64,000 nucleotides of DNA from a virus: the IMG/VR virus record IMGVR_UViG_3300024999_001520, positions 40,300 to 104,299 of that record, one strand, 5' to 3'. This document shows positions 39,331-46,979 of the stretch, one piece after another (position 1 is the stretch's first letter; the number at the start of each line of letters is the position of its first letter). The notes under the pieces are model-generated. The model searched no databases, was not told the origin of the DNA, and saw nothing but the letters and a program-made list of their open reading frames with translations. The translations under genes and the position numbers were made by a program.

Positions 39331-40881
39331 ATGGGAAAAAAGATTAAAATTTTATGTTATATGGACACCCCCTCCTGTAAATAATGTGCAGCTTTACATA
39401 GCAATATGTACCGAATAACTACGAGAATTCAGGGGAACTCCTAACGTCAAGTCGAGGACAATCCTGAGCCAAGCCTCTTTATAGAGGAAGGTGCAACGAC
39501 TATTCCATATAAGGAAGTACACCCAAGCGGGTGGAAGCACGTAGCATCCCAAGTGGATGATGATATAGTCTCAACTTGCATGGAAACATGCAGCAGCCCA
39601 AGAAGCGGTATAAGAAGTAGCGTTCTTATATGAAGATATTTGGCAACAGGTTTTGCAACAGTCAGCCGTAATGTTTTAGAAGCGTTGTATAAAACGGGTA
39701 GATATGACATCGAAGTGTTGGGTATAAATTACTGGGGAGATCCACATGATTTTCCATATAAGATTTGGCCGGTAGGTAATAATGCGGAAAGAGATCCCTA
39801 CGGTCGTAAAAAGATAGTTAATATGATTCCTAAAATGGATTTTGATATTCTATTTTTTATGCAGGACAGTTTTATTTTGGATTTTTTACCTGAGTTGATT
39901 CCACATCTTAAAAAGAATAGGGAGACGCCGTTTAAATCCGTGGTGTATTTTCCCATTGATGGTACACCTAAGCCAGAGTGGATAAAAAATGTTAGTTTCT
40001 GTGATGAAGTAATTACTTTCGCTAACTTTGGTAGAAAGCTATGTCAGGAAACATACCCAATTGTGGGTGATATGTCTGTAATTCCTCATGGGGTTAATAT
40101 CAATGAATACAAACCATTACCTAAGGATGAAGTAGCTGATTTTAGAAAACGTTACTTTGGTCGTCATGCTGATAAATTTATTTACATGAACCTAAATAGA
40201 AATCAGCAACGTAAGGATATTCCTAGGACTATCCAAGCATTCCATGAGTTACGTAAAAAAGAACCAAATACTTTATTATATCTGCATATGGCTAAACAAG
40301 ATCAGGGATGGAATCTGCCAGAAGTATGTAGAGCGTATGATTTTAGTTTAACCGATGACGTCATATTTCCTCAAAATTTTGGGCCTAATCAAGGCTATCC
40401 GAGAGAAATAGTTAATATGCTGTATAACTGTGTTGATTGCGTTGTTAGCGCAAGTCTTGGTGAAGGGTGGGGGCTTTCATGGATAGAAGCAATGGCCGCT
40501 AAAACACCCGTTATTATGCCCAGAAACACAGCAATGATAGAAAATATTACTGAGGATGTGGGCTACCTTGTAAAAAGCGGTACTAACCCCAGTCTATGGA
40601 CAGTACTTCCTTATGACAACGAAGTAAGACGCCCATTAGTTGATGTAGAAGATCTAATCGACAAGATGCTACATGTGTATAATAATTATGAAGAGGCCAT
40701 GACTAAGGCCGAGCAGGCGTATAAATTTGTTACAGGTACCCTAGATTGGCAAACAGCAGTTGGTAATACTTGGGTTAAAACTTTTGACGCTGTATCTAAA
40801 TCAATGCTTGAACAAAAAAGTAAAGTGGCAGAAATGTTAGCAACACAGACCACCAACGTCATAAACTCAGAAACTTTTTAA
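39331..40881 (+). CDS. GT4-type glycosyltransferase, split by a group I intron
   Basis: Exon 1 (39331-39378) starts after AAGGAG and encodes 16 residues ending MDTPSC. Exon 2 is 39643-40881. Joined, they give a 428-residue GT-B enzyme with ATGFATVSRNVLEAL completing the N-terminal glycine loop. Later motifs are VIPHGVNINEYKP, then SLGEGWGLSWIEAMA, the donor-site E-x(7)-E pattern of GT4 enzymes. Without splicing only an 18-residue peptide is made, because TAA follows at 39382. An apparent TTG start at 39640 would lack the glycine loop and has no ribosome site. It probably transfers a sugar to a phage or host glycan. Confidence 0.88.
39379..39642 (+). ncRNA. ORF-less group I intron (264 nt)
   Basis: The intron lies inside the glycosyltransferase gene. 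Signature pieces are seen in order: CAATCCTGAGCCAAGCC (P/Q region, about 39459-39475), GTGCAACGACTATTCC (R) and GATGATATAGTCT (S). GACTA (39498-39502) and TAGTC (39566-39570) form P7. A P9-type hairpin, TATAAGAA (39609-39616) with TTCTTATA (39623-39630), lies near the end. The upstream exon ends in T and the intron in G (39642), as required. CTCCTG (39372-39377) can pair with CAGGGG (39430-39435) as a possible P1. Exact P1/P10 pairing needs modelling. The protein is restored exactly on removal. Confidence 0.88.
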
Positions 40882-40889
40882 TAACAAAG

Positions 40890-40909
40890 AGGGGCTTAGT
40901 CCCCTTTTT
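40890..40909 (+). terminator. Intrinsic terminator after the split glycosyltransferase
   Basis: AGGGG (40890-40894) and CCCCT (40901-40905) form a GC-rich 5-bp stem around CTTAGT, directly followed by TTTT. This is a compact rho-independent terminator 8 bases after the glycosyltransferase stop. It separates that gene from the small zinc-ribbon and thyX genes. Confidence 0.75.
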
Positions 40910-40934
40910 GCTGCTTAGCTATAAGGATAGTAAA

Positions 40935-41096
40935 ATGGAAGAAATGCTTATACTTAAACCGGAGCAAGTACAAATTGATGAAAAAGAAATAGAAGAAGCA
41001 TATAGCAACACAACCGTAGAGTACGCGTGTGATCTTTGTAAAAGACTATATTCTAAAAGTTTAAAATTTTGCCCATTCTGTGGTTTTGGTGGATAG
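40935..41096 (+). CDS. Small zinc-ribbon protein
   Basis: The ATG at 40935 follows AAGGATAG; an in-frame TTG at 40908 lies inside the terminator and is rejected. The 53-residue product is acidic at the N-terminus and ends with CDLCKRLYSKSLKFCPFCGFGG, a clear CxxC-x(n)-CxxC zinc ribbon. Such tiny proteins often act as adaptors or anti-host factors in phages. There is no further evidence of function. It lies 10 bases ahead of thyX and is probably co-transcribed. Confidence 0.6.
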   Translation: MEEMLILKPEQVQIDEKEIEEAYSNTTVEYACDLCKRLYSKSLKFCPFCGFGG

Positions 41097-41106
41097 AGGT
41101 GACACT

Positions 41107-41901
41107 ATGTTAAGAGTTAAACTACTAGATGTTTCAGCTAATGCTGAGAAATTACTATTTGCTGCCGGTAGACAGTGTTACTCCGAAGGATGGGTAGGAG
41201 ACTCCTGGCAAGAAGACGAGGACGGCTTTGTGTCTATTACAGATAACAAAGATGGTCATTTGTGTACGGACAAAGAAATAGAGGGGTTGATAAACCACTT
41301 ATTTAAATCAGGTCACACAAGTGTTCTCGAACATGTAAAATTTACATTTGCTATTGACGGTATATCCCGCGCGGATAGCCATCAACATGTACGTCACCGC
41401 ATGGCTAGCTATTCCCAGCAGTCCCAACGGTATGTGGCTAATGGTGGAGAGTTTGATATCAATAATTTTGTCATTCCACCCTCTATAAATAAGCATGCTG
41501 TTGCTAAGCAAATTTATATCGATGCCTTGGAGTATATACAGCAAGCATATAATGAACTCAAAGAATTGAGCATCAAGAGTGAGGATGCGCGTTACCTTAT
41601 GCCTAATGCTGCTATCACAAGATTAGTGACAACTAAAAATTGTGTGAGCTTAATACATTTTTTCGGTTTACGCTGCTGTACATTAGCGCAATGGGAAATT
41701 CGTAATGTAGCCAATGAGATGCTGGCTTTATGTAAGGAAGCACTACCAGTAGTTTTTAAAAATGTTGGTCCTAAATGTCAACAAGCCGGCTACTGTTCAG
41801 AAAATAAAGCACGTAGTTGTGGTAAATACCCCACCAAAGAGGAGGTCCTCGCTGGTTACACTATGTGGAAAACTTCTTTGGAGAAACAAGATGAAGAATA
41901 G
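41107..41901 (+). CDS. thyX: Flavin-dependent thymidylate synthase
   Basis: The ATG at 41107 follows AGAGGTGAC. The 264-residue product carries the ThyX motif RHRxxSxxQxSxR exactly (RHRMASYSQQSQR, residues 96-108). Other family features are GHTSVLEHVKFTFAIDG, DARYLMPNAAITRLV, and a C-terminal half with RCCTLAQWEIRNVANEM. It makes dTMP from dUMP with FAD, NADPH and methylene-tetrahydrofolate, downstream of the phage dUTPase and ribonucleotide reductase. It is slightly longer than bacterial ThyX (about 220-250), with a cysteine-containing C-terminal extension. The next gene overlaps it by 11 bases. Confidence 0.95.
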   Translation: MLRVKLLDVSANAEKLLFAAGRQCYSEGWVGDSWQEDEDGFVSITDNKDGHLCTDKEIEGLINHLFKSGHTSVLEHVKFTFAIDGISRADSHQHVRHRMASYSQQSQRYVANGGEFDINNFVIPPSINKHAVAKQIYIDALEYIQQAYNELKELSIKSEDARYLMPNAAITRLVTTKNCVSLIHFFGLRCCTLAQWEIRNVANEMLALCKEALPVVFKNVGPKCQQAGYCSENKARSCGKYPTKEEVLAGYTMWKTSLEKQDEE

Positions 41902-42067
41902 TAAAAAAAAGCAAAATAGACTTTATTGGTATCTATTTCATCATGCAGTTTGTCCTGTTTGTGGTGATGAAGATCATTGGAAAGAACGCATCTACGATCG
42001 TCCTAAACCTAAATCTGTTGTTAAAAGGCACAACTACTCTTATATGAGCTGTTACTGTATGTATTAA
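41891..42067 (+). CDS. Small Cys/His protein
   Basis: This 58-residue basic protein starts inside the thyX 3' end. It has a CPVCGDEDHW motif and a C-terminal CYC, giving four cysteines and several histidines, which suggests a single zinc site. The stop is at 42065-42067. The family is unknown. Overlap with thyX implies coupled translation. A longer in-frame reading from 41762 lies wholly in thyX and is not used. Confidence 0.5.
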   Translation: MKNSKKKQNRLYWYLFHHAVCPVCGDEDHWKERIYDRPKPKSVVKRHNYSYMSCYCMY

Positions 42068-42081
42068 GTCAACGAGATACA

Positions 42082-42333
42082 ATGATGTTTGAAACATACT
42101 ATCGTGGAACTAATAATCCACACGAGCCAAACATAATAGCCTCAGGTAATATAAAGCCATCTATAAATCATTTAACAGGTAAAGTGGAGATTGGGTTATC
42201 TGTTTCAAAAGAGATATTGACTTTGTGCAATTATTTTGCTATAATATACAAAGTTACTGGTGAAGAATTACAAACCAGCGGTTCCGATGGTGAAATTTTG
42301 TTAGATATAACCACCGTCCGCTTAGCACTATAA
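42082..42333 (+). CDS. Small protein with possible ADP-ribosyltransferase-like pattern
   Basis: The product has 83 residues, or 82 from the second ATG at 42085. Three short elements in order recall ADP-ribosyltransferases of the R-S-E type: YYRGT near the start, GLSVSKE in the middle, and SDGEILLD near the end, where the Glu would be catalytic. At this length the fold would be minimal, and I give this only as a possibility. Phages use such enzymes to modify host RNA polymerase or RNA. It is preceded by ACGAGATAC and sits in a run of small genes typical of host-takeover functions. Confidence 0.4.
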   Translation: MMFETYYRGTNNPHEPNIIASGNIKPSINHLTGKVEIGLSVSKEILTLCNYFAIIYKVTGEELQTSGSDGEILLDITTVRLAL

Positions 42334-42343
42334 TATATTATAG
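42328..42343. repeat. Perfect 16-bp palindrome
   Basis: CTATAATATATTATAG is a perfect palindrome that covers the stop codon of the preceding gene and lies in the 33-bp gap before the next. It contains TATAAT in both orientations, so it could be an operator or a -10 element, although no -35 is visible at 17 bp. It could also be chance in an AT-rich genome. Confidence 0.4.
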
Positions 42344-42366
42344 CAGTATTTAAATGGGGGATTATT

Positions 42367-42642
42367 ATGTTTGATAAAATTATTAAATTATTTAATAAGC
42401 TTTTTACTAACACTAAGACATATTTTGTACGCCCATATGTTGTTATCTACTTAACATCAATAGGCGCATGGACAATTTTAGAAAGTGAGTATAGGTGTTT
42501 TGCTTGTTGTAAATATCACGCGTATTTACAATTCATAAAGGACACCAAAGATGAATATAGTCATTATTCTGCCCGAGAAAATAGGACGCCTCTTACTTAT
42601 CATCTTTGGAAAGATGATATAAAAGTAGACACATTGAAGTAA
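42367..42642 (+). CDS. Unknown small protein
   Basis: This 91-residue protein starts after TGGGGG. It is basic and aromatic, with a CFACCKYH cluster that might bind metal. The N-terminal part (FDKIIKLFNKLFT) could be an amphipathic helix. No family is recognised, and no signal peptide is convincing. It lies among small genes between thyX and the glycan cassette. Confidence 0.4.
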   Translation: MFDKIIKLFNKLFTNTKTYFVRPYVVIYLTSIGAWTILESEYRCFACCKYHAYLQFIKDTKDEYSHYSARENRTPLTYHLWKDDIKVDTLK

Positions 42643-42696
42643 AATAATCAGAGTTGTACGTAAAACATTAACAATTAGATTTACAGGAGCATTATT

Positions 42697-42960
42697 ATGA
42701 GAGAAGCTAAGTTTACTAACGGTGATTTATTAAAAGACAAAGTAACAGGTTTAGATGGTGTTGCAATGGTTGTAGCCTTCTATTCTACTGGTTGTATTCA
42801 TTATGGACTGCAGCCACAGAGAATAAACACGGATGGAAGTATCCCTGACTGGACATGGCTGGATGAGAGTCGTTTGGTTAAATCAGAGACTGCAAGAGTA
42901 TCCTTTGATGTTAGTCCCGATAGCGCTAGTGGTCCTATGCCCTCTGGTCCACAAATGTAA
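42697..42960 (+). CDS. Small conserved-type phage protein
   Basis: This 87-residue protein starts after ACAGGAGC. The pattern FTNGDLLKDKVTGLDGVAM, then TGCIHYGLQPQ and DWTWLDESRLV, looks like a small beta-barrel (SH3-like) protein of a type I associate with many large phages, always of unknown function. The C-terminal 20 residues are Pro/Ser-rich and probably disordered. An overlapping frame at 42833 is less likely because it lacks a ribosome site and has a skewed composition. Confidence 0.5.
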   Translation: MREAKFTNGDLLKDKVTGLDGVAMVVAFYSTGCIHYGLQPQRINTDGSIPDWTWLDESRLVKSETARVSFDVSPDSASGPMPSGPQM

Positions 42961-42999
42961 GTATAAAAACAGGTTTCCTGGAATCATATTGTATTTAAT

Positions 43000-43027
43000 A
43001 GTGTCTACCAGGATTAGGCACTTTTCT
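43000..43027 (+). terminator. Probable intrinsic terminator or attenuator before the glycan operon
   Basis: AGTGTCTA (43000-43007) pairs with TAGGCACT (43015-43022), an 8-bp stem with one G-T pair, around a 7-base loop, followed by TTTTCT. It ends 13 bases before the glycosyltransferase ATG, leaving no room for a promoter in between. It may therefore act as an attenuator that tunes read-through into the glycan operon. Confidence 0.55.
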
Positions 43028-43040
43028 ATAAGGTTTAGAA

Positions 43041-44159
43041 ATGACAATTAAAGGTATAAAATATATAGGGCCAATTCTAGACAATTCAGGTTATGCAAAA
43101 GCCTGTCGTGGTAATATTCTGGCACTCCATTCACTTGGTGTACCTATAACGTTAGATCCAATTTCTTTTGAAAAGTCAAAACCAGACTTAGGTGCTGATG
43201 GGGTTCTTTTAACAAAGTTAATGGATGCTAAGGTGGACTACGATACAGTAATTATACACACGACACCTGAATTCTGGTCTAGATACAGAGAAAAAGACAA
43301 GAAAAATGTTGGTTACACTATATGGGAAACAGATCTATTGCATCCAGACTGGAAGAGCTACATTAATAGTACTGTTGATAAAGTTTTAGTTGGTTGTGAA
43401 TGGAACAAAGAGGTGTTTAAACACAGTGGTGTTACAATCCCTATTGGTGTAGTGCCTCATTGTATGGATTTAAGTCATGTAGCCACATCTACTCCTTTTG
43501 ATGTAAAAGGAGTATCCAAAGATACCTATATGTTTTATGCTATATTTCAATGGACTGAAAGAAAACATCCGACAGCATTAATAAAGGCATACTGGCATGC
43601 GTTTCAGAATAATGAAGATGTGGCTCTTGTATTAAAAACTTATCGTAGTGATTACAGCGAGGAAGAAAAAGATGCCATAAGAATTACCATAAGAAAACTA
43701 AAAGCTATTACTCCTATGGACAAATATCCACCCATTTATTTATTACCAGACATGCTAACAGAAGATGAAGTTAATGGATTACATAAAAGAGGTGATTGTT
43801 ACGCCTCATTAGACCGCGGTGAGGGTTTTGGTATTGGGCCTTTTATGGCCGGAGCTTTTGGTAATCCCATAGTAGTTACAGGGTTTGGCGGCGTGACAGA
43901 ATATGCCAAACAAGATAATAGCTATTTAGTAAATTACACACTAACACCCGTTTATGGTATGCCATGGAGTCCATGGTATAGAGGTGATCAACTTTGGGCA
44001 GAGCCTGATGTGAAAAATGGCGCTGACTTAATGAAGTTTGTTTATGACAATAAAGAGGCCGCCAAAACAACAGGGCAAAGATTAAAGCAGTATATAAATA
44101 CTAATTTTTCTTTAACCACCATTGGTACAAAATTACTTAAAGAACTTGAATTAAAATAA
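43041..44159 (+). CDS. GT-B fold glycosyltransferase (GT4-like)
   Basis: This 372-residue protein starts after ATAAGGTTT. It opens with a GT-B N-domain (KYIGPILDNSGYAKACRGN), has VPHCMDLSHV and FAIFQWTERKHP-type segments, and the C-domain donor motif DRGEGFGIGPFMAGAFGNP then GGVTEYA. This parallels the split enzyme at 39331, though the two are clearly different proteins. It probably uses a nucleotide sugar. It is the first gene of an eleven-gene cassette with gaps of no more than 12 bases and several overlaps. Confidence 0.82.
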   Translation: MTIKGIKYIGPILDNSGYAKACRGNILALHSLGVPITLDPISFEKSKPDLGADGVLLTKLMDAKVDYDTVIIHTTPEFWSRYREKDKKNVGYTIWETDLLHPDWKSYINSTVDKVLVGCEWNKEVFKHSGVTIPIGVVPHCMDLSHVATSTPFDVKGVSKDTYMFYAIFQWTERKHPTALIKAYWHAFQNNEDVALVLKTYRSDYSEEEKDAIRITIRKLKAITPMDKYPPIYLLPDMLTEDEVNGLHKRGDCYASLDRGEGFGIGPFMAGAFGNPIVVTGFGGVTEYAKQDNSYLVNYTLTPVYGMPWSPWYRGDQLWAEPDVKNGADLMKFVYDNKEAAKTTGQRLKQYINTNFSLTTIGTKLLKELELK

Positions 44160-44165
44160 TATATT

Positions 44166-44648
44166 ATGACTAAAAAAACTTTAAACATTGGTTGTGGCAA
44201 CCGCATATATAAAGAATATCCCAAAGGGTATACGTGTGTAAACTTAGATATACGCCCCTTAGAAGGTGTTGATATAGTAGGTAATGTTGAGGCAGTAGAC
44301 CTGCCCAATGAGCAGTTTGATTATATACTTGCGAGCGATATAATAGAACATTTCCCAATAAGCAAAACTATTGGTCTACTTAAAGAATGGGCCAGATTAT
44401 TAAAGCATGGCGGTGTAATGGAAATTCGTACACCAAATATGCAATGGGCTGTGGAATATTATAGACAAACAGGTGATGCTAAGTTTGTTTCTTACCATAT
44501 GTTTGGTGGACAAGATTACCCAGGTAACTTTCACTTTGTTATGTTTGATGTCAAATGGCTATCTAATTTATGTATAGCTGCTAATTTAATACCTTCAAAT
44601 CATAGCTTTGAAGGATCTAATTTTATATTGGAAGTATATAAAAAATGA
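44166..44648 (+). CDS. SAM-dependent methyltransferase
   Basis: This 160-residue protein starts 6 bases after the previous stop. Motif I is LNIGCGNRIYKEYPKGY, followed by VNLDIRP (motif II acidic residue), FDYILASDIIEHF (motif IV) and LLKHGGVMEIRTPN. It resembles the short class I methyltransferases of sugar and O-antigen clusters. It probably methylates a sugar hydroxyl or a glycan intermediate, given its glycosyltransferase neighbours. At 160 residues it is short but has a complete Rossmann core. Confidence 0.82.
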   Translation: MTKKTLNIGCGNRIYKEYPKGYTCVNLDIRPLEGVDIVGNVEAVDLPNEQFDYILASDIIEHFPISKTIGLLKEWARLLKHGGVMEIRTPNMQWAVEYYRQTGDAKFVSYHMFGGQDYPGNFHFVMFDVKWLSNLCIAANLIPSNHSFEGSNFILEVYKK

Positions 44649-44657
44649 GGTAAGTAG

Positions 44658-45548
44658 ATGAATGGGTGTATATTAAGGGCTGTATATAATAGACCAGAGA
44701 TGCTTTATCTGTCTATGGAGTATGAAATAAAAGCACGTAAGCAACTAAGTACAGACAATTATAGTACTTTATTTGCATTAGAACACAACGCTGATCCTAA
44801 ATGTGTTGAGCTAATTCAAGATTATTATCCTTTTGAAAAAACAGTTGTTACAAGATCATTTAGGCATTTTGGTTGGGGTAATATTTTAGAAGGGTTTAAG
44901 CAGGCTTTTTTTGAAGGCGCAGATTATGTATTAAACATAGAAGATGATTGTTTGCTGCATGAAACTTACTTTACATATATGAATACAGCATTAAACTTAT
45001 TAAAGGGTAATAAATTTTCTGTTATTAATGCTAGTCGTAGATTAGTGCCTAATACAAGTATAACTGGTGTGCAAGCTACAAACCTATTTGAAGCGCCGGC
45101 CTGTTTAATGAACGGATATTTTTTTAATAAGTATGTAAGGCCTTATGCCACATATGATTATTATACTAATAGAGAGACCATCATCCATTTGGTTAATAAA
45201 CGCAATGGGGATGACAAAAGATCTAAATACAGGGCGGAGCGTAAAAATTTATTTCAGCATATTGGTTGGGACGGTCTTGTTAATAGACTAATAGATACTG
45301 CTTTTATTGAAGAAGGTTTAAGATCTTATTCTCCTATGTGCGACAGACAAATACACATAGGATTTTATGGTCAAAACAGGATTGGTAAACTACCTTTTAA
45401 GCACCCGGAGTTCGCAGATCGTGTCGAGGCTTTGAGAGATACTGCATTAAACGCAGCCAAAATGATGCAATTAGATCCTAACTATAAAGATTATGTAGAT
45501 TTTGCATCGCAATTAGACGCTTGGTCTGGGGAACTTACCTTAATATAA
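44658..45548 (+). CDS. GT-A fold glycosyltransferase-like protein
   Basis: This 296-residue protein starts after TGAGGTAAG. The N-terminus (GCILRAVYNRPEMLYLSMEY) matches nucleotide-binding starts of GT-A enzymes, and ADYVLNIEDDCLLHE carries a likely metal-binding EDD (DxD-type) motif. The C-terminal half contains RKNLFQHIGWDGLVNRLI and CDRQIHIGFYG. It probably transfers a sugar from a nucleotide donor. Family placement is less certain than for the two GT-B enzymes. Confidence 0.72.
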   Translation: MNGCILRAVYNRPEMLYLSMEYEIKARKQLSTDNYSTLFALEHNADPKCVELIQDYYPFEKTVVTRSFRHFGWGNILEGFKQAFFEGADYVLNIEDDCLLHETYFTYMNTALNLLKGNKFSVINASRRLVPNTSITGVQATNLFEAPACLMNGYFFNKYVRPYATYDYYTNRETIIHLVNKRNGDDKRSKYRAERKNLFQHIGWDGLVNRLIDTAFIEEGLRSYSPMCDRQIHIGFYGQNRIGKLPFKHPEFADRVEALRDTALNAAKMMQLDPNYKDYVDFASQLDAWSGELTLI

Positions 45549-45560
45549 GGAGTAATTTAA

Positions 45561-46334
45561 TTGAAAACAATAGAACAAACAAGTAATCATTTAGACACAT
45601 TGATAAATGGGGGTTCCCCATTTTACTTTGTAAGGTTTGGTGATGGAGATTTAACTCTTATACAAGGAGCACCTAATGAACAAAGGCATAGAAATAGTGT
45701 TAAACTACGACAGGAATTAAGGGAAGCTTTACAAATATTCGATCTAAATTATGTAGTAGCTAGTACTGCCGGTTCCTTTGAAGATGGGAGCGGTAGTTAT
45801 TTTTGGATAAAAAATAGAGTACAGCAGCAAATTCTGGATGGGCAGCTTAGACATATTTGGAAGTTACTACGAGGTAACCCAGACGAAGGTTATCATGCGT
45901 TAATATTTCAATATGCTTTTGAACATAAATTAGAGTGGTTTGTAAAATTTATTGATACTATGTTCTATGATAAAAAAGTATTATTGGTAGCCGGCGAACC
46001 TTTGTGTAATAGTAACCTTATAGAAAAGATGTTTAATATTAAACACACAGTATCTTTTACAGGGGTGGACAATGCTTATTATGCCTTAGATCGTAAAATG
46101 GAAGAAATACTTGACAAACTACAAACTTGTGATATAATTCTTCCTGTAATAGGTATGGCTACACGTGTATTAGCCAAACGCTTATGGAAAGATCATAATA
46201 TAAGAAACAAAAGTTTAATTGATATAGGTGTTACTATGGACGCTTTGGCTGAGGCCCCACATAGAGGTTGGACCCAACGTGTAATAAATGAAGGGGTCAT
46301 AGAAAAATACAAAAAATACTATGAGGTGCTTTAA
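45561..46334 (+). CDS. DUF1792/GT-D type glycosyltransferase
   Basis: This 257-residue protein uses a TTG start after AAGGAG. The N-terminus PFYFVRFGDGDLTLIQG matches the RFGDGE signature of DUF1792 (GT-D) enzymes, with Asp for Glu in the D-x-E metal site. The downstream ASTAGSFEDGSG, KVLLVAGEPLCNSN and ILPVIGMATRVLAKRLW segments also fit. The known member dGT1 adds glucose to serine-rich adhesins in streptococci, which fits the Ser/Thr-rich surface proteins of this phage; that link is inference. It overlaps the next gene by one base. Confidence 0.75.
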   Translation: MKTIEQTSNHLDTLINGGSPFYFVRFGDGDLTLIQGAPNEQRHRNSVKLRQELREALQIFDLNYVVASTAGSFEDGSGSYFWIKNRVQQQILDGQLRHIWKLLRGNPDEGYHALIFQYAFEHKLEWFVKFIDTMFYDKKVLLVAGEPLCNSNLIEKMFNIKHTVSFTGVDNAYYALDRKMEEILDKLQTCDIILPVIGMATRVLAKRLWKDHNIRNKSLIDIGVTMDALAEAPHRGWTQRVINEGVIEKYKKYYEVL

Positions 46335-46978
46335 TGAAACAACTTATTTTTGGTCTTGGTACAGGTAGATGCGGTACTGTATCTCTTAAAGAATTGTTAG
46401 GTCTGCAGAACGACTTTACTTCAACTCATGAGTTAGTAATAACTCCATGGCAGTTTAGCAAAGGACACATAGATAAAACCATTGCGTATATGCAAAATAG
46501 GCCCTGGGGCTTTTCGTCATGTGATGTATCTTTTTGGCATTTACCTTATGTTATATACATATTGGATAAATTCCCAAACTCAAAATTTATTTGTCTTAAA
46601 CGAACTAAAAAAGACACTGTTGCTAGCTATATTAAAAAGACCGCTGCTAACACTAAAACAGGGCTAAAAGAACGAAACCATTGGACAGCTAGGGATAGTA
46701 TTTATTGGGACAGTAACTTGTGGCGCCTTGATCCAATTTATGATAATTGTTATCCAAAATATAATCTACCAAAAATAGATGCAATAGAACAATATTGGGA
46801 CGACTATTATAATTTAGCAGCAGAATATGCTGCAGCGTTTAAAGACAATTTTATGTTATTTAATACGGAAGAAGTATTGAATGATGAAACCACACAATCT
46901 AAGTTATTAACTTTTTTAAATATACCTTTGTCCAATAGAGTTATTAATACCCAAATAAATGAAAATAAAGGAGCATAA
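46334..46978 (+). CDS. Sulfotransferase-like protein (1)
   Basis: This 214-residue protein begins with a P-loop-like 5'-phosphosulfate motif, LIFGLGTGRCGTVSLKELL (residues about 5-23). A 3'-phosphate motif follows as FICLKRTKKDTVASYIKK, with the Arg and Ser positions of PAPS-binding sulfotransferases. The length fits short phage and bacterial members. It would move sulfate from PAPS to a glycan hydroxyl; the nucleotide-kinase fold is shared, so another group transfer is possible. It starts at the stop of the GT-D gene, in the same cassette. Confidence 0.72.
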   Translation: MKQLIFGLGTGRCGTVSLKELLGLQNDFTSTHELVITPWQFSKGHIDKTIAYMQNRPWGFSSCDVSFWHLPYVIYILDKFPNSKFICLKRTKKDTVASYIKKTAANTKTGLKERNHWTARDSIYWDSNLWRLDPIYDNCYPKYNLPKIDAIEQYWDDYYNLAAEYAAAFKDNFMLFNTEEVLNDETTQSKLLTFLNIPLSNRVINTQINENKGA

Positions 46979-46979
46979 C

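Noticed and set aside
39640-40881. Glycosyltransferase read as a separate gene starting at TTG 39640
   Set aside because: It has no ribosome site, would lack the N-terminal glycine loop, and the upstream 16 codons plus intron signature explain the 5' end.
42833-43051. 72-residue frame overlapping the 42697 gene and the terminator
   Set aside because: It lies in the wrong frame over a well-supported gene, without a ribosome site.
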